DNA from: CATOSK01 sp963665735
Lineage (GTDB): Bacteria; Chloroflexota; Dehalococcoidia; Lucifugimonadales; UBA3495
DNA length: 64,000 bases
Assembly (NCBI GenBank): GCA_963665735.1
Contig: OY762444.1
Location: 2,666,001-2,730,000 of the forward strand
Direction of reading: 5' to 3'
Positions 36,794 to 45,005 of the stretch are shown here, piece by piece (the stretch's first letter is position 1; each line of letters begins with the position of its first letter). The notes under the pieces were generated by a model. It was not told where the DNA came from. It was given only the letters and a program-made list of their open reading frames with translations, and searched no databases. The position numbers were made by a program, and so were the translations under genes.

Positions 36794-37246
36794 ATGGACG
36801 TTCATACACCAGAAAAGCGCAGCTTCAATATGTCCAGAATCAAGGGGAAAGACACTACTCCCGAGATGCTGATCCGCCGGTGGCTCTGGAAAAATGGATA
36901 CAGGTACAGATTGCACAGGAAGGACCTAGCCGGGAAACCAGACATCGTGTTACCTCGATACAGAGCCGCCATTTTTGTTCACGGTTGCTTCTGGCACCGG
37001 CACGGTTGCCAGGCAACGACTACTCCCGTATCTCGACCAGACTTCTGGAACGCCAAGTTTCGGGAGAACGTCAGCAGAGACAAGAGGAATATCGAAGACT
37101 TGCTGAACAACGGATGGCGGGTGATGGTTATCTGGGAATGTTGTCTCCGAGGAAAGACGGCAGACCTTGAGCAGACTGGCAGACAGACTTCCGACTTTCT
37201 GAACTCTGAACTCTACTTCTCAGAATCTGTGATCGGAACAGACTAA
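36794..37246 (+). CDS. vsr: Very short patch repair (Vsr) endonuclease
   Basis: ATG 36794 has AGGA nine bases upstream. The 150-residue product shows the Vsr pattern: RSFNMSRIKGKDTTPEMLIRRWLWKNGYRYRLH, then GKPDIVLPRYRAAIFVHGCFWHRHGC with catalytic Asp and the zinc-site Cys/His, and WNAKFRENVSRD. Vsr nicks next to T:G mismatches at Dcm sites. It closes the Dcm-GHKL-receiver operon 24 nt after the receiver gene. Confidence 0.93.
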   Translation: MDVHTPEKRSFNMSRIKGKDTTPEMLIRRWLWKNGYRYRLHRKDLAGKPDIVLPRYRAAIFVHGCFWHRHGCQATTTPVSRPDFWNAKFRENVSRDKRNIEDLLNNGWRVMVIWECCLRGKTADLEQTGRQTSDFLNSELYFSESVIGTD

Positions 37247-37532
37247 AAGCCGCTGACTCGATGTCCACAGTATCAAGTCAACGGAGCGTTTCTTCGAATC
37301 GGAATCCAACAACTCTGTCTACATCTCAAAGACGGTACTGCGTATCGTCATGCCCACCGCACTCGCAACTCACCCGGAACATAACTGCCATGCCCGAGAG
37401 CGGAACAAGTTTCTCCCGCCCCCTCACCCGCGAGGGGTAGAATTTCAAAGTGACGCCGGGTTCCAGCCACACGGAGACCCTCCCAAGCTCCGAAGGCGGC
37501 CCGGTCCCGGCTTTGAAACCCAGGACAAAAAA

Positions 37533-37897
37533 GTGCCCAACACCATTCGCCGCCTCTGCATCATCCACTTCCAGCGCCCTCTGTGCGGCCCGGACCACGA
37601 CGGCCAGATCTACGTCACCATCCCCGCCGACAACCTGGACGAATACGTGGCCCGGCTCAGGACCCTCGCCCGGGATTGGGAATCCATCGAGTCCAACCTG
37701 ACCCAGGCCGTCATCCGGTTTCACCGGGAACAGGGAGACCTGGACCGGCTCACCGAGCGGGCCGGCAGGTACGGAATCCATGAAACCCGGCCCCGACCTT
37801 GGAACTCACCCCCGAAAGAGACTACGCCTGTAGCCACTGCGGGCAGGTCTTCGAGAGCAATCCCCTCCTGCAGGAACACATGAAGTCCGCCCACTAG
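37533..37897 (+). pseudogene. Hypothetical protein ending in a C2H2 zinc finger, split by a frameshift
   Basis: From GTG 37533 (AGGAC upstream) a frame encodes VPNTIRRLCIIHF...HDGQIYVTIPADNLDEYVARLRTLARDWESIESNLTQAVIRFH...RYGIHETRPRP. At about 37795 the meaningful text moves to another frame: LELTPERDYACSHCGQVFESNPLLQEHMKSAH, a classical C2H2 finger (C-x2-C-x12-H-x4-H) ending at TAG 37895-37897. Either one base is missing or two short genes overlap. The N-terminal part is not recognised. Confidence 0.5.
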
Positions 37898-38040
37898 CAG
37901 TCGACCCCTCGAAACCGAAGCAGACCACAACAACTCCGGTCCCAATCCCCCCAAGCCGGCCCCGCGGCTGCTGGACGAACCCGCCGGGTCCGTGGAACAC
38001 TGTACCCGGCAAGAGACCCCATCGAAAAAGGAGAAGAGAA

Positions 38041-38505
38041 ATGGCCTACGGAACTGCCCGGGTCGTCGCCCGCGCGGAATCGGCCGCCAGGGCCGAGTCC
38101 CTGGTCAGGAATTACATCAACGACGCCATTGAATACGCCGTCAGCATCGGCCAGACCCTGACCTGGCTGCCCGTCGAGTACGACGACGAAACCGAAAGGT
38201 TCGGACGCATCGACGCCGGCGACGCCTAGGCCGGCCTGGACGCCCTCTACGACGCCGAGTACGCCGGGAAGGAGACCAAGCCCGTCAACATTGAAGACGC
38301 CGGGGGCGGGGTCTCCCTGGCCACCGCCCAGATCGGAGGTTCCCGCATGACCATCGACGGCAACTGCCACATCTGCGGGGAGATGCTGTGCCTTGGCTGC
38401 CAGGACGTGGGAATGATCATGGTAGTCCCCGGGGAGCGGGAACAGCTCTGTTGCGACAAGTGCCGGGACACCTTCCGGGAAATGATGCCCGGCATCCCCA
38501 GATGA
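38041..38505 (+). pseudogene. Small zinc-ribbon-like protein interrupted by an in-frame TAG
   Basis: ATG 38041 follows AAGGAGAAGAGA. The frame gives 62 residues (MAYGTARVVARAESAARAE...RIDAGDA), then TAG (38227-38229). It continues open for 92 residues: AGLDALYDAEYAGKETKP... with CHIC-x5-CLGC and CCDKC cysteine clusters, ending at TGA 38505. The downstream part keeps coding character, so the stop is a point interruption. Function unknown; the cysteines suggest zinc binding. Confidence 0.55.
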
Positions 38506-38627
38506 GGGAACGCTGCGAAACCTTACAGGAAGTCCCGGGGTTAAACTCATGCCGGAACTCGGCCGGTCAACCGCGTCCAGCCCACCCCGTGGAAGACTCT
38601 TACTGAAACCCAACAAAGGAAACCTCT

Positions 38628-39191
38628 ATGACCACCCTGGCCGCCTACGACAACCCCCACCTGGAAACCCTTCACCACCACATACGCCGGGAATTCTTCC
38701 CCGGCAGCAAGCCGGAAGATTACCCGGAACTGGAAAACGTCCTGCTGCCGGAACTGGCCGGAAAACTGCGCCGGGACCTGCTGGAACGCCGGAGAAAGGC
38801 CGAGGAAGACCTGGCCCTGGCCCGGCGCCACGTCGTGGAAACCCTGGGCAGCGACGGAATTGACGAAGAGGGGAACCTGGCCCCCGCCGGCCGGAACACT
38901 CCCGTGGGCCGGGCCTACGAAACCGCGAGGGAACGGGCGCGAACCCTGACCCACGACCCGGAGAGCGCCGAGGCCCTGGTGTTCCTTCACCTGAACCGGT
39001 TCTTCTGCGGCCTGGGGGACGCGTCGTCGGGAGAACTCCGGGAGAAACTGGACGCCTACCTGAAGGACAGGGCGCTGCGCCTGGACACCTTGGCGGAACA
39101 GGGTGAGTACTTCATCCAAGTGGCCCTGGCCTTCCGGGACCTGGGACGGCGGATAATCGACTTCGTGGAGAACGCCCGGAAAGAGGAATGA
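38628..39191 (+). CDS. Hypothetical helical protein
   Basis: ATG 38628 has AAAGGAA upstream. The 187-residue product (MTTLAAYDNPHLETLHHHIRREFFPG...) is mostly charged helix with no motif I recognise. Segments LLPELAGKLRRDLLERRRKAEEDLALARRH and LREKLDAYLKDRALRLDTLAEQGEYFIQVALAFRDLGRRI are typical. It lies in the same orientation as the interrupted zinc-ribbon gene upstream and may belong to a common mobile accessory module. Confidence 0.65.
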   Translation: MTTLAAYDNPHLETLHHHIRREFFPGSKPEDYPELENVLLPELAGKLRRDLLERRRKAEEDLALARRHVVETLGSDGIDEEGNLAPAGRNTPVGRAYETARERARTLTHDPESAEALVFLHLNRFFCGLGDASSGELREKLDAYLKDRALRLDTLAEQGEYFIQVALAFRDLGRRIIDFVENARKEE

Positions 39192-39879
39192 AACCCGGAG
39201 AGGACGGGGAATGCCACCGGAGGGCACGGGCAGGTGGACAACATCTTGTTCCCCGAACATCGTCCCGGCCCGGCCAACCCCGGCCAGACCACGAAAATCG
39301 GGGGCATCCGAGCCCACCACGCCGATGGCCGTCGGCATGGCGGGAATGGACGACAGCCGAAAGTCCGGAGCTTTGCAGGAAATCCCGGAAGAAGGATTCA
39401 CCTGCGACCCAACCCAAGTCGCAAAGGCCAGCCCCCGCTACCCTTCCCTACAGATACGTGCGTCCGACCCGACCAGGTATCTCGCCAGGTTCACTGGAGA
39501 GCCGGACGGGTATTTCGCGCAATGCTAGGGAGGCCGGGTTGAATCAACAGCCTCCACAAAGGTCCCGAGCGTCCGCCCAGCGCAGACAGGATTTCACTTG
39601 GGGACGCTGCGCTGTACCCAGCGCCACAAGCGGGCATGACAAATTACAACCATCACTTCCATCAGAGATACGTCAAGTCGTATATCACCGGGACGGATTT
39701 AGACGATATTCGTTGTATAGTGACATAATGTAGTTGCTTTTAATAGATTGCAGACTATATAATCATACTAAGTCGCAGAATTGCTGCACCGAAATCGGGT
39801 TCAACGTCCCGGTGCAAAGAATTCAGTAGCGGCTTCAGCATTACCCCAAATGCCCGACGCGTGGAGAGGAGGAACCGGT
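39192..39879. other. Gap with no supportable gene, ending in an A+T-rich promoter region
   Basis: The first 400 bases have open frames but none convincing. From about 39640 the sequence becomes A+T-rich and holds a promoter (39734-39763). Confidence 0.5.
39734..39763 (+). promoter_or_regulatory. Sigma70-like promoter before the coiled-coil/DUF2235 pair
   Basis: TTGCTT (39734-39739), an 18-nt spacer and a perfect TATAAT (39758-39763) stand about 117 nt before the start at 39880. Confidence 0.6.
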
Positions 39880-40794
39880 ATGCCTGAGAATGCCGAGTTT
39901 TTGGTCGCCATACTGGCGATGGGCGCCTCGTTGGTTGCTATCTTCGCCTACTTCCAAAACCAGGGCAGACAGAGAAGAGAGGAGTGGCAGACGGCGCTGG
40001 AAAAAGCCGTCGCAGACCTCAAGGAAAACTTCACCTCGGAGACTTCTCCCCGTGCGGACAGCCTTGGCGGGCGGCTCTCCACCGTAGAGTCCAAGGTCGA
40101 CAACGTTGAATTCACCGTGAATGGAAGGATCGCCGCCGGCAAAGGCGACCTCGACTTGCGTATCACAAGCGTAGAATCCACTCTCAAGAACATTGATGCC
40201 ACCGTAGAGTCACGAATCACTCCCGTCAAGAGCGACCTTGAAAGGGGCATCAGAGACCTTCAATCCGACATAGCCAACATCAAAGACGTACGCATCCCTT
40301 CGACGGAAACCAAGTTTAACGAAAGCATCGCTTCAGCGGAATCCAAACTTGACAGGCGTGTCGGCGTCCTTGAATCCGATGTTGCCAACGTCAAAGACGT
40401 ACGCATCGCATCGTTGGAAACCAAGGTCAACGAAAGCGTCGCCGGGGTCAAAGCTCAGATGGACGATAAATTCCACGATGCTGAGGGAAAGAGGGAGATC
40501 CTGGAAAAACAGTTGGACCAACGAAGGGAGGCCTTTGACCAACGGTTGGAGCACCGATTTGAAACCCGGGAAGCCAGGAGAGACGGCGAAATACAACTCC
40601 TGGACAAGCGAATCGGCTCCGTGGAAAATCAGGTGGGACAGCAATGTTCCTCCACGTCGAAAGACCACGAAGAACTGCTCGCCCTGAAAATTCGTTTCGA
40701 TGCCCATGACCACGGCGAGGGGGATCCGCCCACCGACATGGTCACCAGAACGAAACGGGTGAACCATTCGCATAACTCACAGCCATCCGGGTAG
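39880..40794 (+). CDS. Membrane-anchored coiled-coil protein
   Basis: The start is ATG 39880 (AGAGGAGGAACCGGT before it). The 304-residue product begins MPENAEFLVAILAMGASLVAIFAYF, a single membrane segment (about 6-25), followed by a long cytoplasmic coiled coil. Repeats of about 32-40 residues recur: VESTLKNIDATVESRITPVKSDLERGI, DLQSDIANIKDVRIPSTETKFNESI, VLESDVANVKDVRIASLETKVNESV. The end is charged and hydrophilic. It precedes the DUF2235 gene by 156 nt on the same strand. A scaffold or sensor that holds the hydrolase at the membrane is a reasonable guess, not shown. Confidence 0.75.
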   Translation: MPENAEFLVAILAMGASLVAIFAYFQNQGRQRREEWQTALEKAVADLKENFTSETSPRADSLGGRLSTVESKVDNVEFTVNGRIAAGKGDLDLRITSVESTLKNIDATVESRITPVKSDLERGIRDLQSDIANIKDVRIPSTETKFNESIASAESKLDRRVGVLESDVANVKDVRIASLETKVNESVAGVKAQMDDKFHDAEGKREILEKQLDQRREAFDQRLEHRFETREARRDGEIQLLDKRIGSVENQVGQQCSSTSKDHEELLALKIRFDAHDHGEGDPPTDMVTRTKRVNHSHNSQPSG

Positions 40795-40950
40795 ACGGCA
40801 GTACCCGCCGGGGCATTGTCGGTAGGTGGATGACCGGCAATGCGCCAAGCCGGTCGGAGACCGGCGCGAGCACGACTCAAATACGGCGCGGCGCGCCACT
40901 CGTCGGGCAAGAAGTAGGGACGGCCCGTAGTCCTTGATGAGAACGTCGGC

Positions 40951-41946
40951 ATGAAGAACATCGTCATCTGCTGCGACGGCACCAATGCCAAGTACGGTTC
41001 CAACAATACGAACGTGGTCCGGCTGCACGAATTCTTGTGCAAAGATCCCGGCCAGATAGCTTTCTACGATCCGGGGGTCGGCACCTTCAGTTTCATGGGC
41101 CGCAACTTCGGCCGCCGGACGGGCCGGGCCCTCGGAGCCATACTCGGCAAAGGGCTGCAGATCAACATCGAGGAAGCCTACAAGTACCTCATGGACTACT
41201 ACGATCCCGGGGATAAGGTCTTCCTCTTCGGATTCAGCCGGGGCGCCTACACGGTCCGGGCGCTGGCCGGTATGCTGCACAAGTGCGGCCTGCTCCAAAA
41301 AGGAAGCAACAACCTGATTCCCTACGCCTCGCAGATCTACAACAAGAAGAGCAATCCCAAGGAGGCCAAGGGGTTCAAGAGAAACTTCTCCCGCGAGTGC
41401 AAGCCCCACTTCATCGGGGTATGGGATACCGTCGAGTCCGTGGGATGGGGTGTTTGGGTCTCCACCTGGGGCTGGGCCCTGGGCAGGAGGCGCTTCTTCA
41501 ACAACCGGCTCAACCCCGACGTGAAGAACGGCTATCACGCCGTGTCCGTGGACGAAAAACGCAGGCACTTCCGGGTGACGCTGTGGGACGAAAGGCAAGT
41601 CCCCGACTACCAAACAATAGAGCAGGTCTGGTTCCCGGGATTCCATTCGGACGTGGGAGGACAGAACTCCTGCCCTGGCATACCCGACATCACGTTGGGA
41701 TGGATGCTGCGGAAGGCGGAGGAGAAGAAGCTGCGCCTGAGCAAAGGCTGGGAAGATTGTCTGCGGCCCGACCCGTCGGGAGAGATCAAGCAGTCATGGA
41801 GAGGGTTCTGGCGCTTGATCCCTCCAAAGAAACGCATCCCCCCCAAGTGTGCCAAGATTCACGAGAGCGTTTTCCAGCGCAGAGATGACGACAACAACTC
41901 CTACGATCCGAGCAATCTAACTCAGCCGCACGTCAGGGTGAAATAG
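40951..41946 (+). CDS. DUF2235 alpha/beta hydrolase (Tle1-like putative phospholipase)
   Basis: The 331-residue product opens with MKNIVICCDGTNAKYG, the hallmark of DUF2235. It has the nucleophile elbow GFSRGA (G-x-S-x-G) near residue 95 and the catalytic Asp/His region FPGFHSDVGGQ near 230. Related proteins include type VI secretion phospholipase effectors of the Tle1 class. No secretion signal and no T6SS genes are nearby, and the gene lies in a defence island behind a membrane coiled-coil gene, so an internal membrane-attacking role is possible. It ends 75 nt before IS1 copy 2, and in the pre-inversion order it would have faced the rsr region. Confidence 0.85.
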   Translation: MKNIVICCDGTNAKYGSNNTNVVRLHEFLCKDPGQIAFYDPGVGTFSFMGRNFGRRTGRALGAILGKGLQINIEEAYKYLMDYYDPGDKVFLFGFSRGAYTVRALAGMLHKCGLLQKGSNNLIPYASQIYNKKSNPKEAKGFKRNFSRECKPHFIGVWDTVESVGWGVWVSTWGWALGRRRFFNNRLNPDVKNGYHAVSVDEKRRHFRVTLWDERQVPDYQTIEQVWFPGFHSDVGGQNSCPGIPDITLGWMLRKAEEKKLRLSKGWEDCLRPDPSGEIKQSWRGFWRLIPPKKRIPPKCAKIHESVFQRRDDDNNSYDPSNLTQPHVRVK

Positions 41947-42094
41947 TCTGCCCTCCACAACGGGAGGCCAGACCTCCGGGCACAATCCAACCCCGGCCCC
42001 TGCCGGGAATGCAGGAGCGACGGTATTCTCAACTTGTGTTGGTATTAGTTAAGATATGGGGATAAGGGGTGAATCCAAAGGGGAGGGAAGGACG

Positions 42095-42463
42095 ATGGCT
42101 CGCCAGCCGGCTTACCGGGAAGATATGCAATGCCCCCGGTGTGGCTCCAACCATCTGCCCAAGTACGGGAAGTCCCGGGGCAAGCAAACCTACCGTTGCG
42201 GGCAGTGTCACTAACACTTCATCCCGGGAACGGAGCGTCCCCACCAACCGGAGCGGGTGAAGTCCCTGGCCGTGGACCTGTACGCCGAGGGTCTGGGCCT
42301 GTCGGCCATCAGCCGAGTGTTGCGGGTCAAGCTGGGCACGGTCTATTCCTGGGTTAAAAAAAGTCCGGTGGGCGGGCCGGTTGCAACCGGTTCTGGCGCG
42401 GCAAAGGGCGACGGGGGTCAGTGGCGGACGCCGGCAGCCCGCCCGGGTCATCGCCCTGGATGA
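42095..42463 (+). pseudogene. insA: IS1 InsA, interrupted by in-frame TAA, copy 2
   Basis: ATG 42095 (GGGAGGGAAGG upstream) begins the zinc-finger part, and TAA at 42212-42214 interrupts it after YRCGQCH. The HTH part continues to 42463. An A7 run (42356-42362) lies before the shift into InsB. The state is identical to copy 1. Confidence 0.8.
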
Positions 42464-42845
42464 GATGTGGAGCTATGTGGGATCCCGGCGGAAGGGGAAG
42501 CGGCGGGAGGTGTGGGTCTGGACGGCGGTGATTGAGGAAGAAGATGGAAGCCGGTGGGTGGATTTCCAGGCGGGAGACCATTCGGAAGTCACGTTTCTGC
42601 GGTTGTATCAGCGACTGCCGGAGGCGAAGGTGTACCGCAGCGATGCCTACCGGGTGTATGAATGGCTGCCGGCCAATCGGCACGTGGTGGGCAAGGGCGG
42701 TGCAGTGAACTGGAATGAGGGGCTGCATTCCGGATTGCGGGACAAGTTGAAGCGGTTGCAGCGGAAGACCAAGGGGTACAGCAAGAACGCAACCATGCTA
42801 CGGGACTCCATAGCCTTGGTGTGCCTCCCCTTGGACCTGATCTAA
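42381..42845 (+). CDS. insB: IS1 transposase catalytic part (InsB), copy 2
   Basis: The product is the same 154-residue DDE core as in copy 1 (Asp in ALDEMWSY, Asp in RSDAYRVY, Glu in NWNEGLHSG). It is expressed, if at all, as a fusion reached from InsA by a +1/-2 shift near the A7 run, or by transcriptional slippage to six A. Protein identity of the two copies indicates recent duplication or gene conversion, and would favour recombination between them. Confidence 0.85.
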   Translation: MQPVLARQRATGVSGGRRQPARVIALDEMWSYVGSRRKGKRREVWVWTAVIEEEDGSRWVDFQAGDHSEVTFLRLYQRLPEAKVYRSDAYRVYEWLPANRHVVGKGGAVNWNEGLHSGLRDKLKRLQRKTKGYSKNATMLRDSIALVCLPLDLI

Positions 42846-42868
42846 TACCAACGCACGTTGAGAATACC

Positions 42869-44570
42869 CCGTGGCCCTGTATGCCCGGGTGTCCAGCGCC
42901 GCCAGGACGTGGACCTCTCCGTGGCCGCACAACTGCGCGCCCTGCGCGATTACGCCGACAAGAACGGCTACCTGGTGGTCCGCGAGTACGTCGACGAGGC
43001 CGAGAGAGGACGCATCGCCGATAGGCCACAGTTCCGCAAGATGCTGGACGAGGCATCCAAGCCCGACTCCCCCTTCCAGGAGATTCTGGTCTGGAAATTT
43101 AGCCGCTTCACCCGCAAGCGGGAGCACGCCGTGGCCTTCAAGTCCATGCTGCGCAGGAAGGGCATCCGCGTCGTCTCCATCACCGAGCACGCCGACGACA
43201 CTCCCACCGGCAAGCTCATGGAGGCCATCATCGAGTCAGTGGACGAATTTTATAGCGAAAATCTTGCCCAGGAAGTGACGCGGGGGATGCGCGAGGCCGC
43301 CTCCCGGGGCTTCTGGATGAACGCCAGCGCCCCCTACGGCTACCGGCGGCTCTACGTCCAGGACGGGGCCAAGAAGCGCCCCAGGCTGGAACTGAACCCG
43401 CCCCACGACGCCCTGGTTCGCCGTATCTTCGACCTGACCCTCCAAGGCAGGACCTCCCTGGACATCCTCAAGACCCTGAACGCCGAGGGCATTCCCTCCC
43501 CCAACGGCAAGCGGTGGCGCAAGACCACCGTCCACAAGGTGCTTGCCAACGAAGCCTACACCGGCACTCTGGTCTGGGGCCAGAAGAGCAGGGACGGACA
43601 GGAGCCGGTTCGGGTGGAGAACGCCTTCCCCGCCATCGTCTCCCAGCAGGAGTTCCAGCGGGTCAGGAAGTTGCTGGAATCCCGCGCCCCGGCGGTCACC
43701 CACCCCCGCCGCGCTGCCAGCCCCTACCTGCTCAGCGCCCTGGCCAAGTGCGAGTCCTGCAACAAGACCCTCACCGCCGCCGAAGCCAAGAGCGGTAAAT
43801 ACACCTACTACGTCTGCCGGTCCATCCTCAAGCAGGGCAGCGGAACCTGCGATACCCCCAGGCTCAACGCCAGGTCCTTCGAGGCCGTCATCATCTCCAA
43901 CATCCGGGACCACATCCTCACCGAGTCCAACATACGCGACCTGGTGAGGCTGTTGGACGAGGAGATGGGCGGCGTGGCCAAAGAACAGCGGCAGAACCTG
44001 GAGACCATCGAGGCCGAACTGGAAGAGGTGAAGCGCAAGCTGGACCGCATCTGGCACTTCGTGGAGAGCACCGACCTGGACATGGCCGACGCCTCGGAGC
44101 GCATCCTGGAACACCGCCATCGCCGGGAACAACTCGAAGCCGCCGCCGAGGAAGTGCGGGTTGTCTTGGTTCAGAGGCGGGAGTTGCTGGACAGCGCCGA
44201 CACCATCGCCGCCTTCGCCGCCGACATGAGCGAGTTTCTCAAAACCAGCGAACTCACCGAGACCAAAGCCTTCGTGCAGTCCTTCGTTAGGGAGGTGCTG
44301 ATGCGGCCCGGCGGGGCGACGATCCTCTACACCATCCCCACGCCGGAGGACAGTCCCATAGGAGGAAAGGACGCTGCCGAAATCGCCCCGAACGGCGGTG
44401 TTCGCAGTATTGGATGCGGTGGTGGGCCGTGCGGGACTCGAACCGGCGACGTCCTGATTAAAAGTCAGGCGCGCTGCCGGCTGAGCCAACGGCCCACGGG
44501 GATTAGTCCTCGGGCGCGTCGGAGTGGCCAAGACGGCCGGGGCTTCCAGGTTCGCGGCGTCTTTTTTTGA
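42869..44570 (+). pseudogene. Large serine recombinase, split from its start by IS1 and frameshifted
   Basis: After the 8-bp duplication the text LYARVSSA begins the resolvase domain, with the catalytic Ser in RVSS. Around 42899-42903 one base is missing, and the rest continues in another frame from RQDVDLSVAAQLRALRDYADKNGY. The recombinase domain (GFWMNASAPYGYRRL...), a zinc ribbon (CESCNKTL...YVCRS...CDTPRLN, about 43750-43870) and a coiled coil follow. The first 11 codons are at 4125-4157. Beyond YTIPTPEDS the frame runs antisense through tRNA-Lys (GTRTGDVLIKSQ), a common artefact of integrases that abut a tRNA, so the natural stop is lost or the 3' end abuts an attachment site. It is inactive as it stands. 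Confidence 0.88.
44420..44496 (-). tRNA. tRNA-Lys (anticodon TTT), CCA encoded
   Basis: The minus strand folds as a full cloverleaf. The acceptor pairs GGGCCGT with ACGGCCC, followed by A and CCA. The D-arm contains GGCTCAGCCGGCAGCGC. The anticodon arm CCTGA-CTTTTAA-TCAGG gives TTT, and the T-arm is GCCGGTTCGAGTCCCGC. It lies antisense within the 3' end of the serine recombinase frame. Confidence 0.95.
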
Positions 44571-44760
44571 GTCGCTTATGGGCGTCCCTCTTTTCCAGGG
44601 ATCGCGTTCCTCAGGAGCTCCGCAAAGAAACAACCGGCCCGTCGGAACCGCGCAAGGATTCCGATGGACCGGGCCGTCCTGGCTAGGGCGCGGGGTGGGC
44701 TTCCACTACTGCGATTGTAACGGCTGGAGGCTCTGCCTTTTTTTCCTTTCTGGATGGGGT

Positions 44761-44787
44761 TGGTGAGCCGTGCGGGACTTGCACCGG
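44761..44787. repeat. Partial copy of the tRNA-Lys 3' end (possible attachment-site relic)
   Basis: These 27 bases match 44420-44446 (CCA end, acceptor and T-arm of tRNA-Lys) at 24 positions; the rest of the tRNA is absent. Such duplicated 3' ends mark past integration at a tRNA gene. The remaining sequence from 44571 to 45005 shows nothing else recognisable. Confidence 0.55.
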
Positions 44788-45005
44788 CTAGCCAGGAGTT
44801 CGCTTGCTCGTTCCCCCTTTTTTATAGAGTCGTTTCACCGTGCGCCTTTGGAAGGGAACCTGACAAGTACGACTTTTGGTGACGGCGATTGATTTCGCCC
44901 ATTATGGTGGGCCGGCGTGTACCGCGTTGCGGACTTTTCGGTGGGAGTCCCCGATACCCCCGATATAAGGACGGGGCAGTTCTCGCGGGCCTCTATCGCA
45001 GCATC

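Larger units (their letters stand above)
42022..42868 (+). mobile_element. IS1-family insertion sequence, copy 2 (plus orientation)
   Basis: This is an 847-bp mirror of copy 1 (3278-4124), with ends GGTATTCTCAAC and GTTGAGAATACC. The left flank GGAGCGAC and right flank CCGTGGCC do not match each other. The right flank is the reverse complement of the flank inside copy 1 (4125-4132). The left flank matches, at 7 of 8 bases, the reverse complement of the outer flank of copy 1 (3270-3277). This is the footprint of inversion between the two copies. Confidence 0.92.

Noticed and set aside
40777..41646. Minus-strand frame opposite the DUF2235 gene
   Set aside because: Composition and lack of motifs mark it as a shadow of the hydrolase gene.
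3278..42868. A composite transposon carrying the defence island between two IS1 copies
   Set aside because: A composite element would have one duplication at its outer ends. Instead each IS has its own duplication once the interior is reversed, so the copies inserted separately and later recombined.
44761..44835. A second tRNA gene
   Set aside because: Only the 3' 27 bases resemble tRNA-Lys; no anticodon or D-arm follows.
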